Origin: Planctomyces sp. SH-PL62
GTDB lineage: Bacteria; Planctomycetota; Planctomycetia; Planctomycetales; Planctomycetaceae
Reading direction: 5' to 3'
DNA length: 59,682 bases
Assembly (NCBI GenBank): GCA_945893075.1
Contig: CAMDDX010000004.1
Location: 1 to 59,682, forward strand
How positions within the stretch are numbered: the stretch's first letter is position 1; every line of letters begins with the position of its first letter. This document shows, piece by piece, positions 33,962-42,240 of the stretch. The translations under genes were made by a program, and so were the position numbers. The notes below the pieces were generated by a model. The model saw nothing but the letters and a program-made list of their open reading frames with translations, did not search any database and was not told where the DNA came from.

Positions 33962-34380
33962 GCAAAATCCCACTCCGAATTCGCCAGGCGGTGGCCGAAC
34001 GCGCCGCCAAACAGTGCGAATACTGCCAGCTTCCTGTCTCCGGTCAGGTTGCCACGTTTCCCGTCGATCATGTCGTTCCCGAAAGTCAGTCAGGACCGAC
34101 GGCGATGAACAACCTGGCTCTGGCCTGCCCGCATTGCAACAGTTCCAAGTGGGCTTGCGAGCGTGATACCGATCCGGTGACCGGCCAAGTCGTCGCACTG
34201 TTCAATCCCCGCACTCAAGATTGGTCCGACCATTTCCAATGGTCGCGACGAAATCCACTCCGGCTGGACGGCACGACTCCGTGTGGGCGGGCTACCGTCG
34301 AGCGACTGCAAATCAATGCTCCGGCGATGCTGGAAGCACGCCGAATCCTACGGCTCGCCGGACTGAAGGTCGGCGGGTGA
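33958..34380 (+). CDS. HNH endonuclease
   Basis: 140 residues from a GTG that overlaps the preceding stop by 4 bases. The HNH core is complete: CEYCQLP (first zinc CxxC), TFPVDHVVPESQSG (catalytic DH), NNLALACPHCNSSK (the N and second zinc CxxC plus downstream Lys). The C-terminus (FNPRTQDWSDHFQWSRRNPLRLDGTTPCGRATVERLQINAP) matches the stand-alone HNH family common in cyanobacteria and planctomycetes. It cleaves DNA, target unknown. Converges with the Nramp-like gene, 12 bp away, with no hairpin between. Confidence 0.9.
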   Translation: MSKIPLRIRQAVAERAAKQCEYCQLPVSGQVATFPVDHVVPESQSGPTAMNNLALACPHCNSSKWACERDTDPVTGQVVALFNPRTQDWSDHFQWSRRNPLRLDGTTPCGRATVERLQINAPAMLEARRILRLAGLKVGG

Positions 34381-34392
34381 CGATCCTCTTCC

Positions 34393-36222
34393 TTACACGA
34401 CCCCGGCGAACTTGAGCACGCCCATCACGCCGAGGAATGAGAAGTACACGCCACCGATCGCCATCAGCACGCGGATTGCCATGTGCGGACGGAGTTGGCG
34501 CGGCAACAGCGTGCTGTTGATGACGATCGTGTGCCAGCAACTGAAGGCGAAGGCGAAGTTGTAGCCGGTCGTCGCCAGCTTAAAGACGGTGCTCGGCTCG
34601 CTGCCGGCCACCCAGATAATCGTCAGGCAACAAGTCGCGTAGCCGAGCAGCACGAAAAAGTAGAGATACTTGATGAACTTCGTGTCGAGCTCGCGCAAAC
34701 GCGGAATTGCCGTCCAGCAGACATCGACCCAGCGGCGCACGAAACCGTCGATCGTCGAGATCATGCTGGTCATCAACACCAGGAATCCGCAGAACAGCGT
34801 CGCGATGCGGAGACTCTCGGCCCAGCCCGACCCGGTCAGCCACGAGAACGCGGGGATCGCGGCCAGCGTGCCAGGGGTCGGATTCGTGACGGTCCTCGCG
34901 ACTCCTTCCGAGGTCATCGACGCGACCACCGCGCCCGGCACTTCGGTGCCGCGCGGCATAAAGCCGACCGACAGGATGCTCGGCAGCGACACGCCGATCA
35001 GGCACGCCATCATCCAGACACAAATCTGATCGCGAGCCACATGCTTATACCACCGCTTCCAGCGCGGCAACGACTCGTCCGTCACCTGAAACACGCAGCC
35101 GACATGCGACAGTTCAATGCCGTGTCCGCCCACGATGCTGGGGATCGCTCCGACATGATGCCCCATGCCCCAGCCTTGGTCACGCGTGAAGTTGCTGATC
35201 GGCGTGTTGGTCAGTCCGCCGTTTCCAGCGATGGCGGCCAGCCCCGCGATGAACCCGATCAGCGACCAATCCACCTTCGGCCAGCGGCCCTCGGTGAGAA
35301 ACGAGACGACGAAGTTGTCGATGTTCGCTCCGTCTTGTTTGCCGTCGCCATCTTCGTCCAGAAAGGAAACGGGCCGGCCGAGGCTGTCCTTGTCCCAAGC
35401 GTCAGGCTTGCCGTCACCGTTCGTGTCCACGCTCTTCGGCAGTGATTTTTCAACGACATCCAGATGCCCGTCGCTATCGAAGTCCTCGCCGAGATCGAGA
35501 GTTCCATTTCCGTTGCGGTCTTCGCCCTGGATGATCGGCACGGTCCCGACCTTGAACAGCCCGGACGCGATCTCGAACCAATGCGTCGGCCGCGCATAAA
35601 CCGCTGACACAAACAACAAGAAGCCGATCACGATCACCAGCTTTGCCGACATGATGACCTTCAGCGAGTTGAAGACCTTGCCACCCACCAGCAGCGGCAG
35701 CACGCACAGCACGAAGATGCCGGTCGAGACCAGCTTGTGGACCCACCAATGCGTGGTCTCTGGATCGAAGTTGTCGCCGATAAACATTTTTTCGAGAGTG
35801 ACCGCCGCGCCAACCACGAGATACGGGAAGATCGCCCCCCAATCGAGCAGCAGATACAGCACCAACCAAAACATGGGATGCGGCGGGATGCGGAACTTGC
35901 CCGTGAAGATCGGCTCGCCGGTATAGAGCGTGTAGCGGCTGATCTCGATGTTGTAGAGCACCTGCACCAGGATGCTGACCGTGGCAACCCACAGCAGCGC
36001 GGCACCGTACTTCGCGGTCACGGCTGGCCCCGACAACCACTCACCGCCGCCAATGGCCGAGGCTCCCATTACCAAGCCAGGCCCGATCATCGCCAGCAGG
36101 CTTTGCCGCGTGAAGATAGGAGCGTCAATCAATTCGCCCGTCGTCCAGCGCGGCATGTTTCGCGAGCCAGGATGCGGAGCTTGAAACGATGCCGTGGACG
36201 ACGACGGAGATTGATCGGACAT
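34393..36222 (-). CDS. Nramp-like metal transporter with EF-hand-like insert
   Basis: 609 residues. The integral membrane core resembles Nramp: SLLAMIGPGLVMGASAIGGGEWLSGPAV at TM1, then about ten further hydrophobic segments (for example VLYLLLDWGAIFPYLVVGAAVTL, LVIVIGFLLFVSAVYA, TLFCGFLVLMTSMISTIDGFVRR). The canonical DPG-N of Nramp TM1 is not kept, so the substrate (Mn, Fe or other) is uncertain. Residues about 230-305 form a polar loop with four Ca-binding type motifs (DRNGNGTLD, DSDGHLD, DTNGDGKPD, DEDGDGKQDG), which is unusual inside a transporter. The EF-hand-like loops may sense Ca in the periplasm; inference. Convergent with HNH and divergent from the motor cassette. Confidence 0.82.
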   Translation of the reverse strand: MSDQSPSSSTASFQAPHPGSRNMPRWTTGELIDAPIFTRQSLLAMIGPGLVMGASAIGGGEWLSGPAVTAKYGAALLWVATVSILVQVLYNIEISRYTLYTGEPIFTGKFRIPPHPMFWLVLYLLLDWGAIFPYLVVGAAVTLEKMFIGDNFDPETTHWWVHKLVSTGIFVLCVLPLLVGGKVFNSLKVIMSAKLVIVIGFLLFVSAVYARPTHWFEIASGLFKVGTVPIIQGEDRNGNGTLDLGEDFDSDGHLDVVEKSLPKSVDTNGDGKPDAWDKDSLGRPVSFLDEDGDGKQDGANIDNFVVSFLTEGRWPKVDWSLIGFIAGLAAIAGNGGLTNTPISNFTRDQGWGMGHHVGAIPSIVGGHGIELSHVGCVFQVTDESLPRWKRWYKHVARDQICVWMMACLIGVSLPSILSVGFMPRGTEVPGAVVASMTSEGVARTVTNPTPGTLAAIPAFSWLTGSGWAESLRIATLFCGFLVLMTSMISTIDGFVRRWVDVCWTAIPRLRELDTKFIKYLYFFVLLGYATCCLTIIWVAGSEPSTVFKLATTGYNFAFAFSCWHTIVINSTLLPRQLRPHMAIRVLMAIGGVYFSFLGVMGVLKFAGVV

Positions 36223-36648
36223 GAGCGCTCCCTTGCCAGCGAAAAGCCAAATTCAAAAGTCGCGTGACAATATCCCTGCCCTCACGCGCTTGCCAGCGTC
36301 ACATCCTGGAGTGCTGCGGCTCGACGCAGCCCTCCATTCATTTGAAATAGCGACCCTCAATGTTCAAGAAACGCTGATACGCGTACGAAATGACGGATCT
36401 CGGTTTTTGGTTTATCGACGTCGTCATTCCAATTTCATGGAGGGCGGCGTCAAGCCTCCGCACTCCAGGGTTCGGCCGAACTCGCCGAACAAACTCTGAC
36501 TTCCGAGCAAGCCTCGGATTGGGTTCAACCGCTTGCGAATCTGCGCCGATGTTATGGGTCGTAGTGGTCGCAGCAGCGGCGAGGTCGTGAGACCTGCGCC
36601 GATCGCCGGCTCATCGGCATTTGTTGCCGGCCGCTTCAAGGGGGGAAC
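36223..36648. other. 426-bp divergent region between the Nramp-like and ExbB-like genes
   Basis: It must hold both promoters. It includes the imperfect repeat with a long loop (36305-36469) and a G-rich ribosome site directly before 36649 (AAGGGGGGA). No gene is convincing in it, and I could not identify clear -35/-10 boxes. Confidence 0.5.
36305..36469. repeat. 32-bp inverted repeat with ~100-base loop
   Basis: Arms 36305-36336 and 36438-36469 pair at 28 of 32 positions; the left arm starts CCTGGAGTGCTGCGGCT. The loop includes a TTCGAAATAG-like AT-rich part. Same design as the other palindromes but with a much larger loop. Confidence 0.75.
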
Positions 36649-37968
36649 ATGACGCAGGCAACAACCGCGTCGTCCTGGCAGGACGACGCTGAGGTCAGTG
36701 TGTGGAGCAAGCTGCAATCGTCGCCCATTATCTGGGGTGGCATCGCGACCGCGTTTTTCTACTTGCTGATTCCGTATTCGCCGCTGTGGAAGGCTGAGAT
36801 CACTCGGTACTTCGCCGGGCACTGGATCGAATACGTCACGAGCGGCCTGTCCTTCATTGGACTCGCGATCCTTGTCAAAAAGGCCATCCGGATCGCGACC
36901 GAATCGCAAGCCGCACGTTGGTCCGGCTGGACCGGTTCCGACGCGATGCCGCTGAACGATGTCGTCGCGACGGCGAAGCAGGTCGAGCGGAACGCTCAGT
37001 CTGCGCCGGACGCATGGCACTCAACACATATCGCTCGCCGCATTCGCGAGGTGTGCAGCTTCATCCTCGGCCGTCGATCGGCGGCGGGGCTTGAAGAGCA
37101 CCTGCGATATCTTGGCGAACTGGCTGCGGGCGATTTGCATTCGAGCTACTCGCTAGTGCGGACAGTGACGTGGGCAGTCCCGATCCTGGGCTTCTTGGGG
37201 ACGGTCGTGGGCATCACGGACGCGATCGCGCACCTCACGCCGGAACAAATGGAAGCCTCGCTCGACAGCGTCACCGCGGGCCTCGGCACGGCGTTCGATA
37301 CGACCGCGCTGTCGCTCGGTTGGTCGATGGTGATCGTCTTCACAACGCTCTTCATCGAACGCAGAGAGCAGGCACTGCTCACCGAAGTCGAAGAGTTCGG
37401 CACGCGACGACTCGCGACCCTCTTTGCCGACGGCGAACAACTCGGCACGCAGTTGCTCGCCGCTGAAGGAGAAGCTGCCGACCAACTGCTGCGCAAGACA
37501 GAGACGCTGATCAACTGGCAAACGTCGGCCTGGCAAGAATCGCTCGACGCACTGCGGCAACGTTGGGCGGTCACGCTGGGACAACAACAAACGCAGCTTG
37601 AGCAAGGACTGCAAACGGCGATGTCACAGTCATTGGCACAGCACGATCAACAGCTTGCCGAGGCTCGCACGGCTTTGCTTGGCGATGTTCAGCAACTTGC
37701 CGCCGGGATTCATCAAGCGGCTGAGACCTCACGAGACGGGCTGCAAGCGATGCTCGTCGCGACGCAGTCATTGACTGCGGAACTGCACTCGCAAGGCCAA
37801 CTCCTGTTGCAGCTCGTCGATCAAGAGGCGGGCCTGCAACGGTCGCAAGACGTGCTCACCGCCAACCTGCAAGCAGTCCGGCAATCGGCGACGTTCGAGG
37901 AAACCTTGCACGCGCTCAACGCGGCGGTGCATCTGCTGACGAACCGCGTGCAGTTGAGAGCAGCGTGA
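36649..37968 (+). CDS. MotA/TolQ/ExbB proton-channel family protein with long coiled tail
   Basis: 439 residues, longer than ExbB (about 240). Membrane segments: about 26-47, 62-80, 168-190 (VRTVTWAVPILGFLGTVVGITDAI, the hallmark GxxGTVxGI) and 212-235 (TAFDTTALSLGWSMVIVFTTLF). After TM4 comes a Gln/Ala/Leu-rich helical tail of about 200 residues (residues 240-439) that must lie in the cytoplasm. The channel family converts proton flow into movement of partner proteins. The next two genes encode ExbD-like single-span proteins, so these three make a stator-like complex. The long tail is like that of ZorA of the Zorya system, but no zorB, zorC or zorD gene is present. Confidence 0.87.
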   Translation: MTQATTASSWQDDAEVSVWSKLQSSPIIWGGIATAFFYLLIPYSPLWKAEITRYFAGHWIEYVTSGLSFIGLAILVKKAIRIATESQAARWSGWTGSDAMPLNDVVATAKQVERNAQSAPDAWHSTHIARRIREVCSFILGRRSAAGLEEHLRYLGELAAGDLHSSYSLVRTVTWAVPILGFLGTVVGITDAIAHLTPEQMEASLDSVTAGLGTAFDTTALSLGWSMVIVFTTLFIERREQALLTEVEEFGTRRLATLFADGEQLGTQLLAAEGEAADQLLRKTETLINWQTSAWQESLDALRQRWAVTLGQQQTQLEQGLQTAMSQSLAQHDQQLAEARTALLGDVQQLAAGIHQAAETSRDGLQAMLVATQSLTAELHSQGQLLLQLVDQEAGLQRSQDVLTANLQAVRQSATFEETLHALNAAVHLLTNRVQLRAA

Positions 37969-37993
37969 GTCGGGACCGCTGACGGTTTGAAAA

Positions 37994-38037
37994 AGTGAGA
38001 TAACGGCTATCGGCTTTCGGCCATCGGCTGTCGGCCA
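37994..38037. repeat. ATAACGGCTATCGGC-family repeat before the first ExbD-like gene
   Basis: GAGATAACGGCTATCGGC followed by TTTCGGCCATCGGCTGTCGGCC, close kin of 13365-13413 and 46063-46126. It takes up about half of the 91-bp gap between the ExbB-like and first ExbD-like gene. Confidence 0.65.
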
Positions 38038-38059
38038 AACACGGACCAGTGCCCCATCC

Positions 38060-40012
38060 ATGTCTCGACGACCAACCAATACCGCTGCGGGCGTTTCGCT
38101 CTTTCCGTTTCTCGCCGTGCTGGTTTGCACGATGGGTTCGCTGATCCTGTTGCTGCTGGTGACGACCAAACGGATTCGAGCGGCGGCGATCGAGAAGGCT
38201 CGACAGGCGGTCGTGCCGGAAGAGACGCCAGTTTCTGAAGCACCGCCAATCATCATCGCCGCCGAACCAGAACCGGAAGACGATCCGACGCCCGAATGGC
38301 AAACGCAGGTCGAGCAACTGACCGCCGAACGTGACCTCTTGCGCGGTCACCTTTCGCAGTCGAAGAGCAAGCTCGACTCGACGCAAGCGGCGATGCTGCG
38401 GACGAAGGTCAAAGTCGCCTCGGCGGCCGATCGGATCAAAGACATCCGCGAACAACAGGAACAGACCGCCGCCGAGCGGGAGCGACTGCAAGCCGAAATC
38501 GACTCGCTGCAAAGCGACCTGACCGATGCCGAACTTCGGCTCTCCAAAGCGGCCGAGCGACAGAAGACGGCGAAGAGCAAATTCGCGTTCCTGCCGTTCG
38601 ACGGCCGCACCGGAACGACCAAGCGGCCAGTCCTCATCGAATGCACTCAGGACTACATTCGGTTTCTGCCCGAAGACGTGCGGCTGTCACCGGCCGACCT
38701 CAACGGGTTCACGTCGGGGTTCAATCCGCTGCTGATCGCGTCGCGTGAGTTGATTCACTATTGGAAAGCCTACGAGCGGGTTCACGAACCGACGACCTCT
38801 CCCGCGAAAGACATCGACGCCTTCGAGACCGACTTGGCTGCGCTCAACGATAAAGAGCGTGAGCCGTATGTGCTGTTGTTGGTGAGGCCGAACGGAGCGG
38901 TCGCGTTTCACATCGCGAAGGGATTCCTGTCGCAGCTCAAAGTGCCGCACGGCTACGAACTCATCACGGACGACATGGAGATCGACTCGTCGAATCCCGA
39001 TCCCGATGCCAAACAGATCTGCCAAACGGCGGTCGCTCAAGTGATGGCCGAACGAGAGAAGGTTTTGGTGGCGCTGACTCGCAACCGCGAAGGGCAGCGA
39101 GATCAACTTCAGTTGGAACCGACCGCTCGGACGTTCGTGCCGAAAGAGGTGAGCGAACCGGCGAATGCCTTTGAACGCCCGAAATCTGGATCGCAGACGG
39201 TAACTCGGACGCCTACGTCCGAGCGCCCGGACGTAGGCGTCCGGGCTACAAACGGCGGACGAGACACACCGTCAGCCGGCTCAGAATCACGCGGTGCTCC
39301 GCAAACCGGGGGGCTGACGCTCCCCGCTCGCCAAAGCAGTGGGCTGACGGGACAGTCGCAGGTCGGTGATGAACCCCCTGAAGAGCCGTTGCCGAAAGCT
39401 CGGCAATACGAGAACGACGACACGAAGCCGTTCCCGCTGGCTCGCGGCGAGAAAACGAAATCATCTCCAGCGAAGTCCACTGACACGCCTTCGCCCTTCG
39501 GAAAACCCAAGACTCAGGCCGGAGCCGCACAACGCCCCAGCAATGATCCGCGTGCGGCGAACAATTCGTCGAATGGCAACAATTTCGCGAAGATGAAACG
39601 GCGCTATCTGATGCCGCGCGCCGGGATCGGACTCGAAAAGTCGATCCCGATTCGTATCGAATCAAATCGCGTGGTGATCGGCGGCGAGTTCGAAATTCCG
39701 GTCGATCCCAGCCTGCGCACCGAAAGCCTGATCGACCGCGTGCTGATGGCCATGGACCGCCTGCAATCTGGCTGGCCGAGCGCGGGCGCGGGATATCACT
39801 GGGTGCCAACGATCAAATACGAAGTCGTCCCCGGCGGCGAACAAGTGCATCAGCGTTTGAACTCCGGGCTGTTCGACCTCGGTCTCGTTTCGAGTGTCGA
39901 GTATTTGAACGCGGACCCCGTGGGACAGGATTCCAACCTGCCCGCCCAGAAAAAGTCATCGGCGAAGAAGCAGGTTGAAAACCTGCCCCGCGAAAGCGGA
40001 GGTGTGCGATGA
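38060..40012 (+). CDS. ExbD-like single-span protein, aspartate-less paralogue (A19)
   Basis: 650 residues. Residues 1-37 form MSRRP then FLAVLVCTMGSLILLLLVTT, a single span; Ala19 sits where ExbD has its essential Asp. A coiled stretch (about 75-170) leads to a soluble domain (about 175-345: RPVLIECTQDYIRFLPEDVRL, REPYVLLLVRPNGAVAFHIAKGFL). Residues about 355-510 are low complexity and hold repeat-derived peptides (TRTPTSERPDVGVRAT; GGLTLPARQSSG). A C-terminal domain (about 515-620: MPRAGIGLEKSIPIRIES, IDRVLMAMDRLQSGWPSAGAGYHW) ends the protein before KQVENLPRES. N-terminus aligns without gaps with the next gene product. It overlaps that gene by 4 bases (ATGA). Confidence 0.82.
   Translation: MSRRPTNTAAGVSLFPFLAVLVCTMGSLILLLLVTTKRIRAAAIEKARQAVVPEETPVSEAPPIIIAAEPEPEDDPTPEWQTQVEQLTAERDLLRGHLSQSKSKLDSTQAAMLRTKVKVASAADRIKDIREQQEQTAAERERLQAEIDSLQSDLTDAELRLSKAAERQKTAKSKFAFLPFDGRTGTTKRPVLIECTQDYIRFLPEDVRLSPADLNGFTSGFNPLLIASRELIHYWKAYERVHEPTTSPAKDIDAFETDLAALNDKEREPYVLLLVRPNGAVAFHIAKGFLSQLKVPHGYELITDDMEIDSSNPDPDAKQICQTAVAQVMAEREKVLVALTRNREGQRDQLQLEPTARTFVPKEVSEPANAFERPKSGSQTVTRTPTSERPDVGVRATNGGRDTPSAGSESRGAPQTGGLTLPARQSSGLTGQSQVGDEPPEEPLPKARQYENDDTKPFPLARGEKTKSSPAKSTDTPSPFGKPKTQAGAAQRPSNDPRAANNSSNGNNFAKMKRRYLMPRAGIGLEKSIPIRIESNRVVIGGEFEIPVDPSLRTESLIDRVLMAMDRLQSGWPSAGAGYHWVPTIKYEVVPGGEQVHQRLNSGLFDLGLVSSVEYLNADPVGQDSNLPAQKKSSAKKQVENLPRESGGVR
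39204..39245. repeat. 20-bp inverted repeat inside the ExbD-like gene
   Basis: Arms 39204-39223 and 39226-39245 pair at 18 of 20 (core GGACGCCTACGTCC). In frame it encodes RTPTSERPDVGVRAT. Loop 2 bases. Confidence 0.8.
39970..39989. repeat. GCAGGTTGAAAACCTGCCCC word at the end of the ExbD-like gene
   Basis: Shares 19 bases with the reverse complement of 17264-17284. Encodes QVENLP in frame, as in the AddB-like gene. The preceding 39925-39955 (GGACAGGATTCCAACCTGCCC) is another word of the same kind. Confidence 0.7.
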
Positions 40013-41064
40013 GCCGTCGGCCGCCTCCGGCAGAACAACAATTTGGTTCTGACTCATTTCTCGATGTCGTCGCCAACGTGGTCGGCATTCTCATCATCCT
40101 GATGGTGCTGGCCGGCGTGCGCGCCGGGAAAGCGCCGGTGAAACTGACCAACGATCCTCCACCAGTCGCAGTGGCATCACCTCTTCCCATCGTCACTGCG
40201 TCGGCATCCGCCGAAGACCAGGAACAAGCCTCGGCTCGGCGGCGTGAATTGGCCGGACTGCAATTGCAGTCCGACGAACTGCAAAGTGAACTCGATCGCC
40301 TGCGCAGCGCGGCGGGTGAGCACGAGACAAAGCTCAGCGAACTCCAATCGCAAGACGCCGTGAATCGCAATCGCGCCGCTGCGCTCGGTTCAAATCTCGA
40401 AGGGCAATTGGCTGAACTCCGGACCAACCAACAGCAGACGCAAGAACTATTGGCCGCCGCACAGGCCGTGCGGATTCGATTGAAGAAAAAGGCTGCCGAG
40501 GCCGCTGCCGCCGAGAAGCAACCCAACCGCGTCGAACAGTTGCAGCATTACATCACGCCGGTCAGCCGAGTCATCACCGAGAACGAAACCGAGCTGCACT
40601 TCCGCTGCCTCGGCGCAGCGGTCACGACGGTGCCGATCGACCAACTTGTCGAACGCATGAAAGCTCAGATGGAACGGCAGCGCGAAGTCATCCTGCGTCT
40701 GAAAAAGTATTCCGGTTCGGTTGGCCCGGTGCGCGGCTGGAACCTGAATTACCTCATCGAAACACAACAACATCTCGGTCTGGTCCGAGCCAGCGTGTCG
40801 CAGTTTGAACTCATCCCCGAATCCGACCTCGACGCCGAACGGGCCGAAGTCGCCTTGCGGCCGGACTCCGTGTTCCGCAACGAACTCCGCAAAGCCGAGC
40901 CGGGGAGCACGATCACCTTCTGGGTCTATCCCGACAGTTTTGTGTTGTTTCGGAAGCTGCAAGCGCTCGCTCACCGCGAGGGCTTCACCGTCGCCGCCCG
41001 GCCGCTTCCGGAAGGGACGCCAATCATGGGCTCACCGCACGGCAGCCGATCCGCAGCGCAGTGA
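40009..41064 (+). CDS. ExbD-like single-span protein with conserved aspartate (D19)
   Basis: 351 residues. Start ATG overlaps the stop of the previous gene (ATGA). MSRRP, then FLDVVANVVGILIILMVLAG: Asp19 before a hydrophobic span corresponds to the FIDV motif of ExbD, whose Asp carries the protons. After the span come a linker, a coiled coil (about 65-160: LQLQSDELQSELDRLRSAAGEHE) and a soluble domain (about 165-335: EQLQHYITPVSRVITENETELHFRCLG, RGWNLNYLIETQQHLG, STITFWVYPDSFVLFRKLQALAHREGF). There is no OmpA-type peptidoglycan-binding motif. It should pair with the Ala19 paralogue in the ExbB-like channel; inference. Confidence 0.85.
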   Translation: MSRRPPPAEQQFGSDSFLDVVANVVGILIILMVLAGVRAGKAPVKLTNDPPPVAVASPLPIVTASASAEDQEQASARRRELAGLQLQSDELQSELDRLRSAAGEHETKLSELQSQDAVNRNRAAALGSNLEGQLAELRTNQQQTQELLAAAQAVRIRLKKKAAEAAAAEKQPNRVEQLQHYITPVSRVITENETELHFRCLGAAVTTVPIDQLVERMKAQMERQREVILRLKKYSGSVGPVRGWNLNYLIETQQHLGLVRASVSQFELIPESDLDAERAEVALRPDSVFRNELRKAEPGSTITFWVYPDSFVLFRKLQALAHREGFTVAARPLPEGTPIMGSPHGSRSAAQ

Positions 41065-41164
41065 AACTTTTCAGCCAGGCTCTCCAAATCCGTGTTTGTT
41101 CCGCGTCATCCGTGTTTTCCGTGTTCGACCGTTTGCAAAAGCATACGGAGGGTGCGGGGCAGAA

Positions 41165-42229
41165 TTACTGTCCGTTGAGCGCTTTCGTCGGATCGAGAAC
41201 GACGTGACGCACACGCAGTCGTTTCCAAGTGTAGGTGATGTGGACCAGTCCGTCGGCCGTTTGAATGACGGCCGGATAGCTGTATTCGCCCGGTTCGCTT
41301 TCGAGCACGAGTGCGGGTTGCCAATCCTGACCGTCGCGCGAGACCGCGACGTTAAGCGGCGAGCGGCCCTTCGGCGTGTGGTTGTAGACGATTAAGTGCC
41401 GGCCATCTTTGAGCGTGACTGCATCCGTTCCCGCGTTGGGATTCGGAAGCGACGTCAACGACATCGCTCCCCAAGTCCGGCCCAAGTCATCAGACGCCAC
41501 TTGAAAGACCTTGCCTTGCTTCGTACGACCGACGGCCAGCAGTCGGTCGCCACCGAGAAACAGGATGCTCGGCTGAATTGCTCCGATTTCTTTCCCGTCG
41601 TTGATCGGCCCCGTCCGCTGCCAAGTGCGGCCGAGATCACTGGTCCGTTCCAAGTGAACTCGCCAGCCATCGTGCTCGGTGCTGGAACCGCAGAGCAAAT
41701 CGCCGTTGGGAAGTTGCACCGGTTTGTTCTTCACGGGGCCGTCGATGTGTTCGGGCAAACGACGCGGCGTTGACCACGTCACGCCCCCATCATCGCTAGT
41801 CATCAACATGCCCCACCAAGTGCTGGGGCTGGGGCCAACTTTGTAGAAGAGCATCAGCGATCCGCTCTTCGGCTGGAACAGCACCGGATTCCAACACGGA
41901 TGCCGATGCACCGAACCATCCGGCTTCTGGTACTGCACGCCGTTCGCGATTTCAACCGGCGCGGTCCAGCGGCCCTCGACTTGCCGCGTCACCCACACAC
42001 CAACGTCGGGATGTTTTTCATACTTCCCGCCAAACCATGCAGCGACCAACGATCCCTTCGTCGTTTCCGCGATGGTCGAAGCGTGACAACTCGGAAACGG
42101 AGCGGTCTCGAACAGGAACTCGGACTTAAGAACGCCTGGCGGTAACTGCTGCGACTTGTCCTGAGACTTCACTGCGGAACCAGACAATACGCAGATCGCG
42201 AGCACAGCAAATGCGAGAAGCGATTTCAT
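41165..42229 (-). CDS. Secreted sialidase-like (BNR) protein
   Basis: 354 residues from the ATG at 42229; the frame is open further upstream but the signal peptide starts here (MKSLLAFAVLAICVLSGSAVKS). The sialidase six-blade propeller is indicated by Asp-box-like repeats SDDGGVTWSTP, SDLGRTWQRTG, SDDLGRTWGAMS and SRDGQDWQP. Other blocks: FLFETAPFPSCHASTI, AAWFGGKYEKHPDVGVWVTRQ, HRHPCWNPVLFQ. Such exo-alpha-sialidase-like proteins of planctomycetes probably attack or bind complex glycans; substrate unknown. It lies 11 bp after the CnoX-like gene on the same strand, and the two may be cotranscribed. The gap of 100 bp to the convergent ExbD-like gene carries a TCCGTGTTTTCCGTGTTC word, likely another repeat. 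Confidence 0.82.
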   Translation of the reverse strand: MKSLLAFAVLAICVLSGSAVKSQDKSQQLPPGVLKSEFLFETAPFPSCHASTIAETTKGSLVAAWFGGKYEKHPDVGVWVTRQVEGRWTAPVEIANGVQYQKPDGSVHRHPCWNPVLFQPKSGSLMLFYKVGPSPSTWWGMLMTSDDGGVTWSTPRRLPEHIDGPVKNKPVQLPNGDLLCGSSTEHDGWRVHLERTSDLGRTWQRTGPINDGKEIGAIQPSILFLGGDRLLAVGRTKQGKVFQVASDDLGRTWGAMSLTSLPNPNAGTDAVTLKDGRHLIVYNHTPKGRSPLNVAVSRDGQDWQPALVLESEPGEYSYPAVIQTADGLVHITYTWKRLRVRHVVLDPTKALNGQ

Positions 42230-42240
42230 CGGAGAGTTCC

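Noticed and set aside
36649-41064. Zorya anti-phage system
   Set aside because: The ExbB-like protein has a ZorA-like long tail, but there is no OmpA-domain ZorB, no ZorC and no ZorD helicase; the other two genes are ExbD-like paralogues.
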